This document shows positions 42,301 through 49,623 of a stretch of 64,000 bases of DNA, in pieces (position 1 is the first letter of the stretch; the number at the start of each line of letters is the position of its first letter). A program made the translations under genes and the position numbers. The notes under the pieces are model-generated. The model worked only from the letters and a program-made list of their open reading frames with translations, ran no database searches and was not told where the DNA came from. This DNA comes from Oscillospiraceae bacterium (GTDB taxonomy: Bacteria > Bacillota > Clostridia > Oscillospirales > Ruminococcaceae), in NCBI GenBank assembly GCA_018110825.1, contig JAGBCL010000052.1, positions 62,001 through 126,000 of the forward strand. Direction: 5' to 3'.

Positions 42301-42895
42301 AACATACAGCACCACAAACTACGACATTACAAACACTCATGTTCCTGCAGATGCAGATGAAAAGATTTCTGTTGACATTACAAAAACATGGAATGACAAT
42401 AACAATGCTAACAGAAGACGCCCCGGCACGCTGACAGTAGTCTTGTATCAGAATGGTACTTCCTATAAGACCATATCCGATGAATGGGTTATTAACGGCA
42501 ACACATGGACTTACAGCTTTGATAATCTTCCTAAGTATGATGACAACATGGTGCTTTACACTTACGATGTTATAGAAATAAGCCCATCCGGCTATTCATC
42601 TCAGAAGACAAATGCGGGATACAGCTTCAGTTTTGTAAACAGCTTCATAAGTGTTCCAGAAAACAATCCTGTTGTTCCGAATATCCCAAGCAATCCTTCA
42701 CAGTCAACACCACCTCCTCCGATTGTTACACCTGTTAATCCGAATTATCCTGAAGAAGATGTTTCTTCGGATGCGGGCATAATCGAAGAAGATGACACTC
42801 TCGGTTCAGTTGACACTACGTCCTATTCATATGCTGCAATTCTTCTTGCTGTTACAGCAGGCGGTATTGTAATTGCAAGACGTAGACAAAAGTAA
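36368..42895 (+). CDS. Giant Cna_B-repeat surface adhesin
   Basis: 2,175 residues. A signal peptide (1-38; cleavage near RVHA-AE) leads into an ~850-residue N-terminal region of several isopeptide-type fimbrial/DUF11-like domains. From about residue 890 to 2095 come about twelve Cna_B-type repeats, each beginning like VTKEWDDxxDQDGxRP, with the strand Lys, a central Glu (SEET) and a terminal Asn (ITNxH) that form isopeptide bonds in this family. The C-terminus has a Pro-rich spacer, then one membrane helix (SYAAILLAVTAGGIVIARRR). No LPxTG is present. Likely role: stalk-like adhesin; ligand unknown. Confidence 0.93.
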   Translation: MIGKKNLLSRAAAFMAAIAFLITLLLLFPAGSFRVHAAEISAEAAGMNITGSINLNGAPLVDNSSVKNGDVLDLRIDWNLPENFTYTDTGTTFVYDLAPKLNGITLTPKTAYVGNTAIYSVKDNMLYIQLLEGHSDREGYFSLNGTVNVDALNENNKFDLKFINTTASVFVTDLTPELKAYKSAGGIIYDKDSQTYYQKFTISLESKNQPSKNVTVTDIGESGFDFSKIKDFSVAYGDGTAIPVTPTNNADGFSITIPEVTGDQWNNKVNISYSVPIDVNGVINGTDGKKNTVTAAAANQDPVTSTADANVAAPSISKSGSYDAVNNKINWTITVNPGTLKDNNIDFTVTDIPGTNITADDLRAAFGDDLQISKSELTPDSNGIYTITYSTPVSSTNQTSDTYYSNSASVKFDGLPEYTSNEAPVTIEKEFKDFASKSYGSISGNSLPWTISVKLPASPATKISIQDYTDVPDKVKFTHDMFKINGTYTLAANSTVYSSASKLATDVGYVEYQGGTIQFVIVDQDFLSANANGEVNITYTNELPADLTTLTNRANVSIDVDGTTLSEFEAVTYSRSRIEKYLAPTDQFNTSAYEFPVVWGIKMQFTEKLAVGDVITVTDTLPEGLTLVDGAYKVSGSQDNGYSNVPQDCITASVDNATNTVTFTVTVTQQLINESYESIWNKYPLRIVYLTTADGDRTSIYQNVSKTYNNSASATKETGNNITDMGSSSCEVTFKPDVSKVVTKQAVEHEGTLTSPPYTTYTVVINPNCEDLSLDDTITATDTLGEYLTLDATSITVTPAPPSAPSVSGNEITFTLNDQTAYTISYNATVKTISTDVDKTLSEERKEELFGNTISVMSTAQSSYSTMTMLANYAVDAGYSNTQTQGYITIKGTKSWTSDEYNSGARPNFIEITLRAVSTPVNGAPVETFITEKFTPENDDWAYKFEDLPILSTDGTENVYYIHEIMADGYDIVSYEGDVNTNNNNAITINKTQSVYDIEITNDFTAIDEEVGSLTVTKNWENDTEADRPVLQFTVTDKSGNYTQTKTLTGSSVTFTNLPLYTYSRDNNNNLVRTPREYKITESVVNSSEAEKLDQYTMTKSYSEEYFVLTNDTSLTSPLATPVNQTITNTFNSVPMTSVTVTKEWDDADNQDGIRPGSVVVKLLANDVDTGKTETLNSTNNWTATFSNLEKKDTNGNDIVYTVDEENVPNGYAKTVNGFTITNKHIPEVTSVSVLKVWIDNNDQDGLRPEKIIVNLLADGTEIQEVELSASNNWRHEFTDLPKNNDGEEIEYTISEETVDEYTCDISGSADAGYTITNSHTPGKISIPVTKEWNDDNDRDGLRPASITVNLLADGVIKSSHELNSSNNWRYTFQNLDTHKNGKKINYTISENAIPNYSGAISGTAESGYTIKNTHKPEQISVAVTKVWDDNANQDGVRPANISINLYDSDDLNTQIAGATLSNANNWTHTFNYLPKYKNGGTEIEYVITEVMIAAEKNYTSVITGDYKQGLTVTNTHTPETISIDVAKEWDDENDQDGIRPDSVTIKLLADTVDTGKTITLNEAGNWEGSFTDLDKYRDEGVEIVYTVSEETVSDYDAPIISGDSANGFNVKNSHTPETVSIAVTKEWDDENDQDGLRPDSVTIKLLADTVDTGETITLNEAGNWEGSFTGLAKYRDKGTEIIYTVSEDTVAGYDTPIISGNAANGFNVKNSRTPEKITISGQKTWVGGDENNRPQVTVNLLAGGKNVASQTVSAPDWEFEFTGLDRYADGEEIVYSVSENPIEGYTPSYTVVGNNVTITNTYTPGKTFLNVTKEWDDAGDQDGIRPDNVTVELLANNTVIKTQVLSASNNWTFFIDLDIADAQGNTIVYSVREKDVPDGYTSSVSGNIANGFVITNKHTPATVSVSGTKIWDDVNNYDRIRPASIIVRLLADNKEVNYKEVTEADGWQYSFDNLPKYKDGTEIVYKVTEDAVTDYTTTYSTTNYDITNTHVPADADEKISVDITKTWNDNNNANRRRPGTLTVVLYQNGTSYKTISDEWVINGNTWTYSFDNLPKYDDNMVLYTYDVIEISPSGYSSQKTNAGYSFSFVNSFISVPENNPVVPNIPSNPSQSTPPPPIVTPVNPNYPEEDVSSDAGIIEEDDTLGSVDTTSYSYAAILLAVTAGGIVIARRRQK
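40918..41510 (+). repeat. Two nearly identical tandem Cna_B units (DNA level)
   Basis: Units of about 294 bp at about 40918-41211 and 41212-41510 share long identical stretches (for example AACGAAGCAGGCAACTGGGA). They encode adjacent Cna_B repeats of the adhesin and mark a recent duplication, so repeat number may vary between strains. Confidence 0.8.
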
Positions 42896-42901
42896 AACAA
42901 T

Positions 42902-42930
42902 AAGGTCTGTTGCATTAAGCAGCAGACCTT
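42902..42930. terminator. Terminator between adhesin and ECF operon
   Basis: AAGGTCTG-T-TGC/GCA-G-CAGACCTT forms a 12-bp stem with a 5-nt loop and T-tracts; serves both convergent genes. Confidence 0.88.
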
Positions 42931-42933
42931 ATT

Positions 42934-43620
42934 TTATATACGATATTTGATTTTTACACGTTCAAGCTTTTCACCTAAAGGCTTTGCCATAAACCACATA
43001 AATATACAATTTGAGACTGAATACATTATGGTATGTGGCAAGGCGGTTATAATTGCTGTAAGATAAAGCTCAGCACGGAATGAACCGTCATACCATACTA
43101 CTGTCCATACATCCATAATAAGGGAATAGAAAATTCCTGCAAGTACACCATATACAAGCAAAACTGCCCTATGGCTTTTAAGCGGCTTTGCAAGAATTCC
43201 TGCAATCAAGCCAATCATTCCCCATGCAAGCATCTGAAATGGGGTCCAGGGGCCTTGTCCAAAATAAAAATTTGACAGAAATGCAGACATTGCACCGATA
43301 AGAAATCCTGTTTCACCTCCGAGATAAACTGCAGAAATCACTGTAAGAGCTGTTATAGGTTTGAAAAAAGGTATAAACCTTCCTGCAACGCAAAATGCAA
43401 TGATTACCGCGGCAATAATCATTCTCCGTGAACCTATAGGCTTTTTTTCGTAACCTGCCGCAAACAGAACGAGTGCAAGCAACGCTACCCCAATTGAAAT
43501 AATTATGTGCCGACGTTCGTCGAAGAGAGTTGCACCAAGAACAACAAGCATCGGTACAGCCAGAAACGGAACAACTATTTTTACGGCATTGCGGAGTTTT
43601 TCATTTTCGATACTTATCAA
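42934..43620 (-). CDS. ECF transporter substrate-binding (S) component, probably cobalamin
   Basis: 228 residues with six hydrophobic helices, resembling the CbrT/YpdP-type S component: VLGATLFDERRHIIIS, GRFIPFFKPITALTVISAVY, GPWTPFQMLAWGMIGLIAGI. S components bind the vitamin in the membrane and dock on the shared ECF module. The dedicated T and A genes precede it in the operon, and the operon is under a cobalamin riboswitch, so cobalamin or another corrinoid is the likely substrate. Starts 1 nt from the ATPase gene. CbrT as a B12 S component is known from Lactobacillus. Confidence 0.85.
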   Translation of the reverse strand: MISIENEKLRNAVKIVVPFLAVPMLVVLGATLFDERRHIIISIGVALLALVLFAAGYEKKPIGSRRMIIAAVIIAFCVAGRFIPFFKPITALTVISAVYLGGETGFLIGAMSAFLSNFYFGQGPWTPFQMLAWGMIGLIAGILAKPLKSHRAVLLVYGVLAGIFYSLIMDVWTVVWYDGSFRAELYLTAIITALPHTIMYSVSNCIFMWFMAKPLGEKLERVKIKYRI

Positions 43621-45243
43621 CTATTCCACCGCCTTATTCAGCCTGCAAAGTTCCACTGCATCAGCAATGGAAACAGCATCTCTGTAAACACCTCGGGTCA
43701 TACGGCTGATTGCTGTTGTGTAAAAGTTATTTCCCGAAAAGAATTCCCTTGGAGTATCAGCTGAGACAATTTCTCCTCTGAAAAACATCGCACATCGGTC
43801 TGCACAATCACATGCAAATTCGGTATCATGGGTTACAATTACAATTGTCATTCCGTCCGATTTAAGTCTTCTGAGTATATCCGTAAGCTGATATTTTGAA
43901 TCAGCATCAATCCCCTTTGTTGGCTCATCAAGCAAAAGAAGCTTCGGCTTTGCAGCAAGAACCTTTGCAAGGGCAACAAGCTGCTGTTCGCCTCCTGACA
44001 AGTCATACGGATGCTTGTCCATAAGCTTTTCAAGGTCAAGCGGCAGCATTTCTGCCTCTGATTCTGCACCCTCCAATTCTTCACGAACGGTATTCCTCAT
44101 AAACACGGTCTGAACATCCTGAGGAAGAACAGTCAGACAATTCCGATAAAGGGATTGGTTTTTATACTCTTTAAGTTTTTTTTCGAAAATTTCAACAGTA
44201 CCACTGTAGGGCTTGACAATATTTGATGCAACTGACAATGCTGTTGTTTTTCCTGAACCGTTGCCGCCAAGTATACAAAAAATCTCGTTTTCATAAACTG
44301 TGAAACTCAATCCCCTCAGCACGTCAGGATAATTTCTGTCATATCGGAAATACACATCTTTGAAACACATTGCAGGCTTTTCGGAACAGGCATATTCTGT
44401 TTTCGGAAGTGCTGTTATTCTGTTGCCGAAATTTGTTTCAATAAAATGCCTTCCATCACGAATATCAAGAGGACACTTTCCTCTGCCGTCAACAGCATGA
44501 AAAAGTCTTACGGCGGCAGGCATTCCGCGGAGAAGTCTTTCGTCAAGCTCTCCTACAATTTTTTGCGGTGCATCAAAAGCTTTCACTGACCCATTTTCCA
44601 GCACAAGCAGCTTATCACATACAGTAATTGCATCCTCAAGGCGATGCTCGGAAAGTATAACCGTCAAGGATAATTCACGGTTTATTTTTTTCAAAGTTCC
44701 TATGAATTCTGAGGCAGCAATCGGGTCAAGCTGTGCAGTCGGTTCGTCGAGTATGATAATCTCAGGATTCATCACCATTACAGCTGCAAGACAAAGCAGC
44801 TGCTTCTGTCCGCCTGACAGCTCGGAAACCTTTTTATCATACCACTCTTCTATTCCGAAATATGATGCGGTTTCAGCAATTCTTCCTGCCATTACATTCT
44901 GCGGCAGATTGAGATTTTCAAGCCCGAAAGCAAGTTCATGCCAGACCGTATCGGTTACAATCTGATGTTCGGGATTCTGCATTACAAATCCGATTCCTGA
45001 AGCACTTTTCTCTGCAGTAAGCTTACTGACAGATACACTGTCAAAAAAGATTTCACCGCTTACTTCTCCCACGGGTGCAATTTCACGTTTCAGCAAACGC
45101 AGCAGCGTGGATTTTCCGCTTCCCGTTGCTCCGCAGACAGTTATGAATTCCCCGCTATTTACAGAAAAATTTATATTACTGATTGCCTGAGAATCTGCAA
45201 GAGGATATTTGAAATTCAGATTTTTGACTTTAAGTATTTCCAT
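43621..45243 (-). CDS. Fused duplicated ECF transporter ATPase (EcfA-EcfA')
   Basis: 540 residues holding two complete ABC ATPase domains in one chain. The first has GATGSGKST, LSGGQKQLLCLA and IIILDEPTAQLDP; the second has GGNGSGKTT, LSGGEQQLVALA and LLLLDEPTKGIDA. ECF modules normally use two separate ATPases, so this fusion supplies the heterodimer. GGAGG precedes the start, and the gene overlaps the end of ecfT by 28 nt. Energises uptake by the T and S proteins of this operon. Confidence 0.94.
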   Translation of the reverse strand: MEILKVKNLNFKYPLADSQAISNINFSVNSGEFITVCGATGSGKSTLLRLLKREIAPVGEVSGEIFFDSVSVSKLTAEKSASGIGFVMQNPEHQIVTDTVWHELAFGLENLNLPQNVMAGRIAETASYFGIEEWYDKKVSELSGGQKQLLCLAAVMVMNPEIIILDEPTAQLDPIAASEFIGTLKKINRELSLTVILSEHRLEDAITVCDKLLVLENGSVKAFDAPQKIVGELDERLLRGMPAAVRLFHAVDGRGKCPLDIRDGRHFIETNFGNRITALPKTEYACSEKPAMCFKDVYFRYDRNYPDVLRGLSFTVYENEIFCILGGNGSGKTTALSVASNIVKPYSGTVEIFEKKLKEYKNQSLYRNCLTVLPQDVQTVFMRNTVREELEGAESEAEMLPLDLEKLMDKHPYDLSGGEQQLVALAKVLAAKPKLLLLDEPTKGIDADSKYQLTDILRRLKSDGMTIVIVTHDTEFACDCADRCAMFFRGEIVSADTPREFFSGNNFYTTAISRMTRGVYRDAVSIADAVELCRLNKAVE

Positions 45244-46088
45244 TTCAATTCCTCCTTTATGTTTATAATTACGGGCAGCAGAATCATTACTCCATATGAG
45301 ATGTAGGCAGCAGCAAGCTTCATACTGATTTCAGGTACGGAAAAATACGGATAAAATTCAAACTTTGCACCGACTATTCCGTACAAGGCTACTGCTGAAA
45401 AAATCGGTATCATGCAAAGTAAAATCACATCATCGATTTTAAAATGGAACAACGAAAAACGTGAGCGTTTTCCTGTTCCGTAGCCCCTTGCTGTCATACT
45501 GTCAGCGGTAATAATTCCATTTTCCAATGCCCAGGTTATCATTATTGAAAACACACGCATACCGCCTTTGAAGCTGTCAATTATGTTGTCATCCTTATAC
45601 AAACCCAATGCCTTCTGACTTGCCTGAACCTTTTTCAGCTGCACACTGAAAAGTGAAACATATCGCAATGCCATCGAAAGTATCAATGCAAGTTTCGGAG
45701 AAAACGCACCAAACAGATATAACAATTTGTCACTGGTCATCACAATTGTAAAGGAACGGAACCAATACAGAACTGCTACAACAGTTGCTGAGGTGCATAC
45801 ACCGTAGATAAATGCTTCAAGGGTTATTGGGTTGTTGTTTATTACAAACAGCACCGTTGCACCGTTATGCGAAACAAGCGGATTGACAACTGCCATTACT
45901 GCAAAAAGCAAAAGGGAAAACAAGTGAGTTGATACTTCCTTTTTTTCATTTGTCATCAGGAACAGAACAATTGCCCCAATAAGCGAAATTGCTGAAATTA
46001 CAGGGTTTGCACTGAACATTGCTATGCTTGTAACAGCAACAAAATATACTGATACCACTATTGGATTGCTGTCTGCAAATGTTCGCAT
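45216..46088 (-). CDS. ECF transporter transmembrane (T) component
   Basis: 290 residues with about six hydrophobic helices and the EcfT coupling region ending AxG: TADSMTARGYGTGKRSRFSLF, the conserved ARG motif that contacts the ATPases, and an amphipathic helix before it (KKVQASQKALGLYKDD). It belongs to the CbiQ family. Located between the intrinsic-factor-like gene (11 nt gap) and the ATPase gene (overlap). Confidence 0.93.
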   Translation of the reverse strand: MRTFADSNPIVVSVYFVAVTSIAMFSANPVISAISLIGAIVLFLMTNEKKEVSTHLFSLLLFAVMAVVNPLVSHNGATVLFVINNNPITLEAFIYGVCTSATVVAVLYWFRSFTIVMTSDKLLYLFGAFSPKLALILSMALRYVSLFSVQLKKVQASQKALGLYKDDNIIDSFKGGMRVFSIMITWALENGIITADSMTARGYGTGKRSRFSLFHFKIDDVILLCMIPIFSAVALYGIVGAKFEFYPYFSVPEISMKLAAAYISYGVMILLPVIINIKEELKWKYLKSKI

Positions 46089-46099
46089 GTTACCCCTCC

Positions 46100-47662
46100 T
46101 TATTTCAAATCTTTTCCCATTTCAAGGCTGTATACCCATTTTATTCTGTCACCATCAGCAAGTGTGTAGGAATTGCAGCCAACGGAGGCTTCTTCTCCGT
46201 TGACGAAGTACATCCAGCCTGATAATTCTCCGAAATCAAATTCATAAATATAGTTCATTCCCGAAATGTAGCTTCCTGAAAATTCTGTCTGTATATTGTT
46301 TTCACGGCAAGCTTCAACGAGTATATCGTAAACTGTTTCGCCTGTTTCAAATGCATACTCCGTTTCTTCAAGAATTACTCCGCTTTCCGGAATATAATCT
46401 TCCTTACCTGCAACTGTATCACATCGTATTTCTATTGTTACTGTGCCAATAGGATTAGACTTTTCCGAGGCTGTTCCATAGTAATCCTCTGCTGTTGAAA
46501 AATCTGTAAATAGCACGATTGTTATGGCTGCAGCAGCAAAAATTGTTATAGCGATAAAATTTTTCCTGCTGCACTTTTTCGTCAGAAGCAATATAAGGCA
46601 TGCCAAAACGGTCAACGCACCGATAACAACGCAAGCAAGCGGTTTATAGGACTTGTTTTTTTCAGCTGTATACGTTGTTTGTGCTTCAGAAATGCTTGTT
46701 GCTTCCGTTGTTAATGCTGTTACTGTGGCTGTTGTTTCCGTGTCTGAATCATCTGATTTGTCTGTAATAAACAAACTTTCCTCGTTTTCATAAGCAACAG
46801 ATGCCATGAAAGCCTGAACAGTTGAGGTATGATTTGTTGTACCTCCTATTTCATGACAATAGCTTCCATCATTAAGGCGGAATTGTTCCAAGGCGGAAAA
46901 AAGTGTGTTTCCGTTTTTTATGAAACGACTGTCTGTTTCAACATCAATGTCAAGTTCGGAAAGTGCAATAATTACTTGTGAGATACTTTCGGAAACCTCT
47001 TTTCCCATTGACTTGTATCCGCCGTTTTCAAGTTGTTTATCCGAAAGGAACTGCACTGCCTTATCAATTGCTGTTGTTGCTTGCTCATACTGTTTGTAAT
47101 GCGGTGCAAGTGCCTGAATTGTCATTGCTGTAACATCAGGGTCGCCGTATTCACCCATTACAGCCCAGCCACCGTCTGCAAGCTGCATTGAAATAATTTG
47201 CTCTATTACATTTTCAGAGGTAAATGACGTACTTGTACAACCGTTGTTAAGCAGGTGCAGGCCGTAAACGTAACTCATCAGTCCTTGTTCACCAATTGAA
47301 TTTTCCATTGTTTCCGCAATATAATCCGAGTTGCTTCCCACAGTAAGAAGTGCAAGTGCATACTTCTGACGTGAGGTTGCGGAACGGATATCGTTATTGT
47401 TCAGATAAGTTTCCAGCGCAGATTTATAAGCCGCAAAATCATACTCACCGTTTTTGCTCAAGGCAATTACGTACCACTCTGAACTTGCTCCTGCATTTTC
47501 AGTAAGTACAGTATCAATCCATTCCTGAATGTTTTCTGCTCCGCTTTCACTAAGGTTATACTCAATGATTTCCGCTGACAGCAACTGTTCCGCATATACC
47601 GCAAATGTAAGCAGAAATACAGCAATTATGCAGGAAATTACAGCTGAAATTTTACTTTTCAT
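46100..47662 (-). CDS. Membrane-tethered intrinsic factor/transcobalamin-like protein
   Basis: 520 residues from ATG 47662. Signal peptide 1-24, then an alpha/alpha toroid of the prenyltransferase/terpene cyclase type (about 30-290, with repeats such as QLADGGWAVMGEYGDPDVTA and LENGGYKSMG), a Thr-rich linker, a hydrophobic hairpin (about 341-361 and 369-385) and a C-terminal DUF4430 domain (406-515, GWMYFVNGEEASVGCNSYTL). Toroid plus DUF4430 is the layout of animal intrinsic factor and transcobalamin, which clamp cobalamin between the two domains. Here both domains would face outside, joined by a membrane hairpin. Same operon as an ECF transporter under a B12 riboswitch. Binding is inferred. 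Confidence 0.85.
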   Translation of the reverse strand: MKSKISAVISCIIAVFLLTFAVYAEQLLSAEIIEYNLSESGAENIQEWIDTVLTENAGASSEWYVIALSKNGEYDFAAYKSALETYLNNNDIRSATSRQKYALALLTVGSNSDYIAETMENSIGEQGLMSYVYGLHLLNNGCTSTSFTSENVIEQIISMQLADGGWAVMGEYGDPDVTAMTIQALAPHYKQYEQATTAIDKAVQFLSDKQLENGGYKSMGKEVSESISQVIIALSELDIDVETDSRFIKNGNTLFSALEQFRLNDGSYCHEIGGTTNHTSTVQAFMASVAYENEESLFITDKSDDSDTETTATVTALTTEATSISEAQTTYTAEKNKSYKPLACVVIGALTVLACLILLLTKKCSRKNFIAITIFAAAAITIVLFTDFSTAEDYYGTASEKSNPIGTVTIEIRCDTVAGKEDYIPESGVILEETEYAFETGETVYDILVEACRENNIQTEFSGSYISGMNYIYEFDFGELSGWMYFVNGEEASVGCNSYTLADGDRIKWVYSLEMGKDLK

Positions 47663-48455
47663 TTTTCTTTGTAAGGAAAGCAGCTGCAAGTGCAATTGCT
47701 GTTACTGCAACAATACCGCTTGTACTGTTGCCTGTTGCAGGTGCAGTTGTTTCGTTTTCGGAGGAAGCAGTTACGGTTACCTTGCAAACGGGAGGAACAA
47801 GTGTCTGTGTTTCGGAGACAGCGCTGATTACATACTCGCCTGCTTCATCAAACTTGATTTCCACCTTACCCTGAGAGTCAGTTGTGAAACTTGTTTTTTC
47901 GCCGTTTATGGTAATTACAGCGTCACTTGCAAACAAAGTAACGGGGTTCCAGTCTGAGTCATAGCCTGCGTAGGAAAGGGTAAGTGCAATTTCTGCACCT
48001 GTATCAACTTCGGCCGAGTCGATATCAAACCAGCTGTACACATCAGACCATGCTATAAGGTCGCTGTATGCGTAAGCGTTGATATAATCTCCCTCTGCAA
48101 TTGTGTCGCTAAGGCTCATTGCAGAAGCATTATTCTTGTAATAACCGTAGCTGCCACCATTTTCTACACCCCAGAGCTTATTGAGTGAAAGACCATACTC
48201 TGTTTCACCCGATGCAAAGCCTGCTTCTGCACCGCCGTCATACTTAGCATCGTGAGCAGCAAAAAGTGCATCGTTGATTGTGAGCGCACCGTCAGCATCA
48301 ACGTCTGTAACGTTGATTTTTTTCTGTGCAAGAGGAAGTGCCCCTGTGCCGTCGGAAATTGTTACATAAACATACGCCGCTTCAGTGGCATAAGCTGTAA
48401 AAGCCATACTGAATGTGAGTGCGATTGCGGATACTGCTGCGATAATTTTTTTCAT
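47652..48455 (-). CDS. Secreted DUF4430-like surface protein of the B12 operon
   Basis: 267 residues from ATG 48455 (TGGAG upstream); the longer frame would cross the riboswitch terminator. Signal peptide 1-25 (cleavage near AYA-TEA), a DUF4430-like domain (28-140; LWGVENGGSYGYYKNNASA and EGDYINAYAYSD), an Ig-like strand domain (145-225), and a C-terminal anchor: APATG, one hydrophobic helix and KKNEK. APATG could be a variant sortase signal. It is the first gene behind the cobalamin riboswitch. Likely a corrinoid-binding or docking protein on the cell surface; overlaps the next gene by 11 nt. Confidence 0.8.
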   Translation of the reverse strand: MKKIIAAVSAIALTFSMAFTAYATEAAYVYVTISDGTGALPLAQKKINVTDVDADGALTINDALFAAHDAKYDGGAEAGFASGETEYGLSLNKLWGVENGGSYGYYKNNASAMSLSDTIAEGDYINAYAYSDLIAWSDVYSWFDIDSAEVDTGAEIALTLSYAGYDSDWNPVTLFASDAVITINGEKTSFTTDSQGKVEIKFDEAGEYVISAVSETQTLVPPVCKVTVTASSENETTAPATGNSTSGIVAVTAIALAAAFLTKKNEK

Positions 48456-48486
48456 TGTAATTACTCCATTTCCATAAAAAATAAAA

Positions 48487-48510
48487 GCCCCTTCACTGGT
48501 CTGAAGGGGC
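48487..48510 (-). terminator. Riboswitch-controlled terminator
   Basis: On the minus strand GCCCCTTCA (48502-48510) pairs with TGAAGGGGC (48487-48495), followed by TTTTATTTTTT. It lies between the riboswitch and the first gene, so corrinoid binding probably favours termination. Confidence 0.9.
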
Positions 48511-48638
48511 AAATTGATTACACGGCAAAAACAGCCTTGAAAAGTGTAGAAATTCAAAGCTAATAGCGACATCGGAATGATTTCGCTTTGTGATAATCGG
48601 TTGCATTGCTTCACGTCCCAAGCTATTTAAACCTCAAA

Positions 48639-48793
48639 ACACGGCAGGTCTCCTGACTTATGACAAAGCATCGCTGCGTGGAACACGCCTTCTCAAGCGT
48701 TTGCTCAATGGCATTTGTGCTCCTCTCGTCAAATACAGTAATGGCGGTTGCTCCGGATTCTCACCGGATTCCCTATTAATCTACGCGTCACAT
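48639..48793 (-). ncRNA. Cobalamin riboswitch
   Basis: Read on the minus strand, the conserved elements appear in order: AGGGAATCCGGTGAGAATCC, then GGAGCAACCGCC, ACTGTA, the B12 box-like GCCATTG near 48716, and the closing AAGTCAGGAGACCTGCCG at 48641-48658. This is the adenosylcobalamin class. It shuts down the downstream operon when cobalamin is plentiful, here through the terminator at 48487-48510. Confidence 0.96.
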
Positions 48794-48846
48794 TGCATTG
48801 CAATCTGATTTCGAACCGTATTTCGTATCGTATTCAATTGTATATA

Positions 48847-48875
48847 ACTATAACACCAATGACGGAATTTGTCAA
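48847..48875 (-). promoter_or_regulatory. Promoter of the B12-riboswitch operon
   Basis: TTGACA (48870-48875), 17 bp, TATAGT (48847-48852) on the minus strand, about 50 nt before the aptamer. Confidence 0.85.
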
Positions 48876-48883
48876 GTGAAAAG

Positions 48884-48915
48884 AAAACACCGTGAAAGCC
48901 GAAGCTCTCACGGTG
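48884..48915 (-). terminator. Terminator after the aquaporin gene
   Basis: CACCGTGA (48888-48895)/TCACGGTG (48908-48915) with an inner stem, followed on the minus strand by TTTTCTTTTC. Confidence 0.88.
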
Positions 48916-48927
48916 CGCAAAAATCAA

Positions 48928-49623
48928 TTATGCCTTTTCGTTTTCAAGGTACTTGTATACAACAGCTGCGAGTGCTGCACCAACAAGCGGACCTACAATA
49001 AATACCCATACGCAAGCGATAGCGTCTGCGTTGCCTGTGATTGCTGCAACGATTGCAGGGCCGATGCTTCTTGCAGGGTTAACGGATGTACCTGTAAGGC
49101 CGATTCCGAGAATGTGAACGAGTGTAAGTGTAAAGCCGATTACAACGCCTGCAAATGAGCCGTGGCCAGCCTTCTTGGATGTTACACCGAGGATTGTAAG
49201 AACGAAAATGAATGTGAGAACAACCTCAACGAGAAGACCTGCAACAGCACTTCCATTTACGCCTGCAAGGCCATTTGAGCCAAATCCACCTGTCTTGTCC
49301 TCAACACCGCCGAGAGAGAAAATTGCAGCGAGGACACCTGAGCCAGCGAGTGCACCTAGGCACTGGGAAACAACATAACCGATGAAGTCCTTACTTGTCA
49401 TTCCTCCGCTCATAAGAACACCGAGGGAAACCGCAGGGTTGATGTGACAGCCTGAAATATTGCCCACGCAGTAAGCCATACCTACAATTACAAGACCAAA
49501 AGCAAATGCGGTAAGGATATATCCGCCGCCGTTTACAGCGTCACAGCCAACAAGCATTGCTGTTCCGCAGCCGAGAATTACCAGTACCATTGTGCCGATA
49601 AATTCTGCTATGTACTTCTTCAT
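48928..49623 (-). CDS. Aquaporin / MIP family channel
   Basis: 231 residues, six helices with the two half-helix motifs SGCHINPAVSLGV and SVNPARSIGPA, giving the two NPA boxes. Length and the residues around the boxes point to the AqpZ (water) rather than the GlpF subgroup. Start MKKYIAEFIGTMVLVILG. It is its own transcription unit, ending in a terminator just before the riboswitch operon. Transport substrate (water or small neutral solutes) inferred from family. Confidence 0.94.
   Translation of the reverse strand: MKKYIAEFIGTMVLVILGCGTAMLVGCDAVNGGGYILTAFAFGLVIVGMAYCVGNISGCHINPAVSLGVLMSGGMTSKDFIGYVVSQCLGALAGSGVLAAIFSLGGVEDKTGGFGSNGLAGVNGSAVAGLLVEVVLTFIFVLTILGVTSKKAGHGSFAGVVIGFTLTLVHILGIGLTGTSVNPARSIGPAIVAAITGNADAIACVWVFIVGPLVGAALAAVVYKYLENEKA

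Noticed and set aside
36900-42650. CRISPR-like repetition in the adhesin gene
   Set aside because: The repeats are coding Cna_B units of about 280-300 bp, not short direct repeats with spacers.
36368-42895. LPxTG sortase anchor in the giant adhesin
   Set aside because: No LPxTG or obvious xPxTG precedes the last hydrophobic helix.
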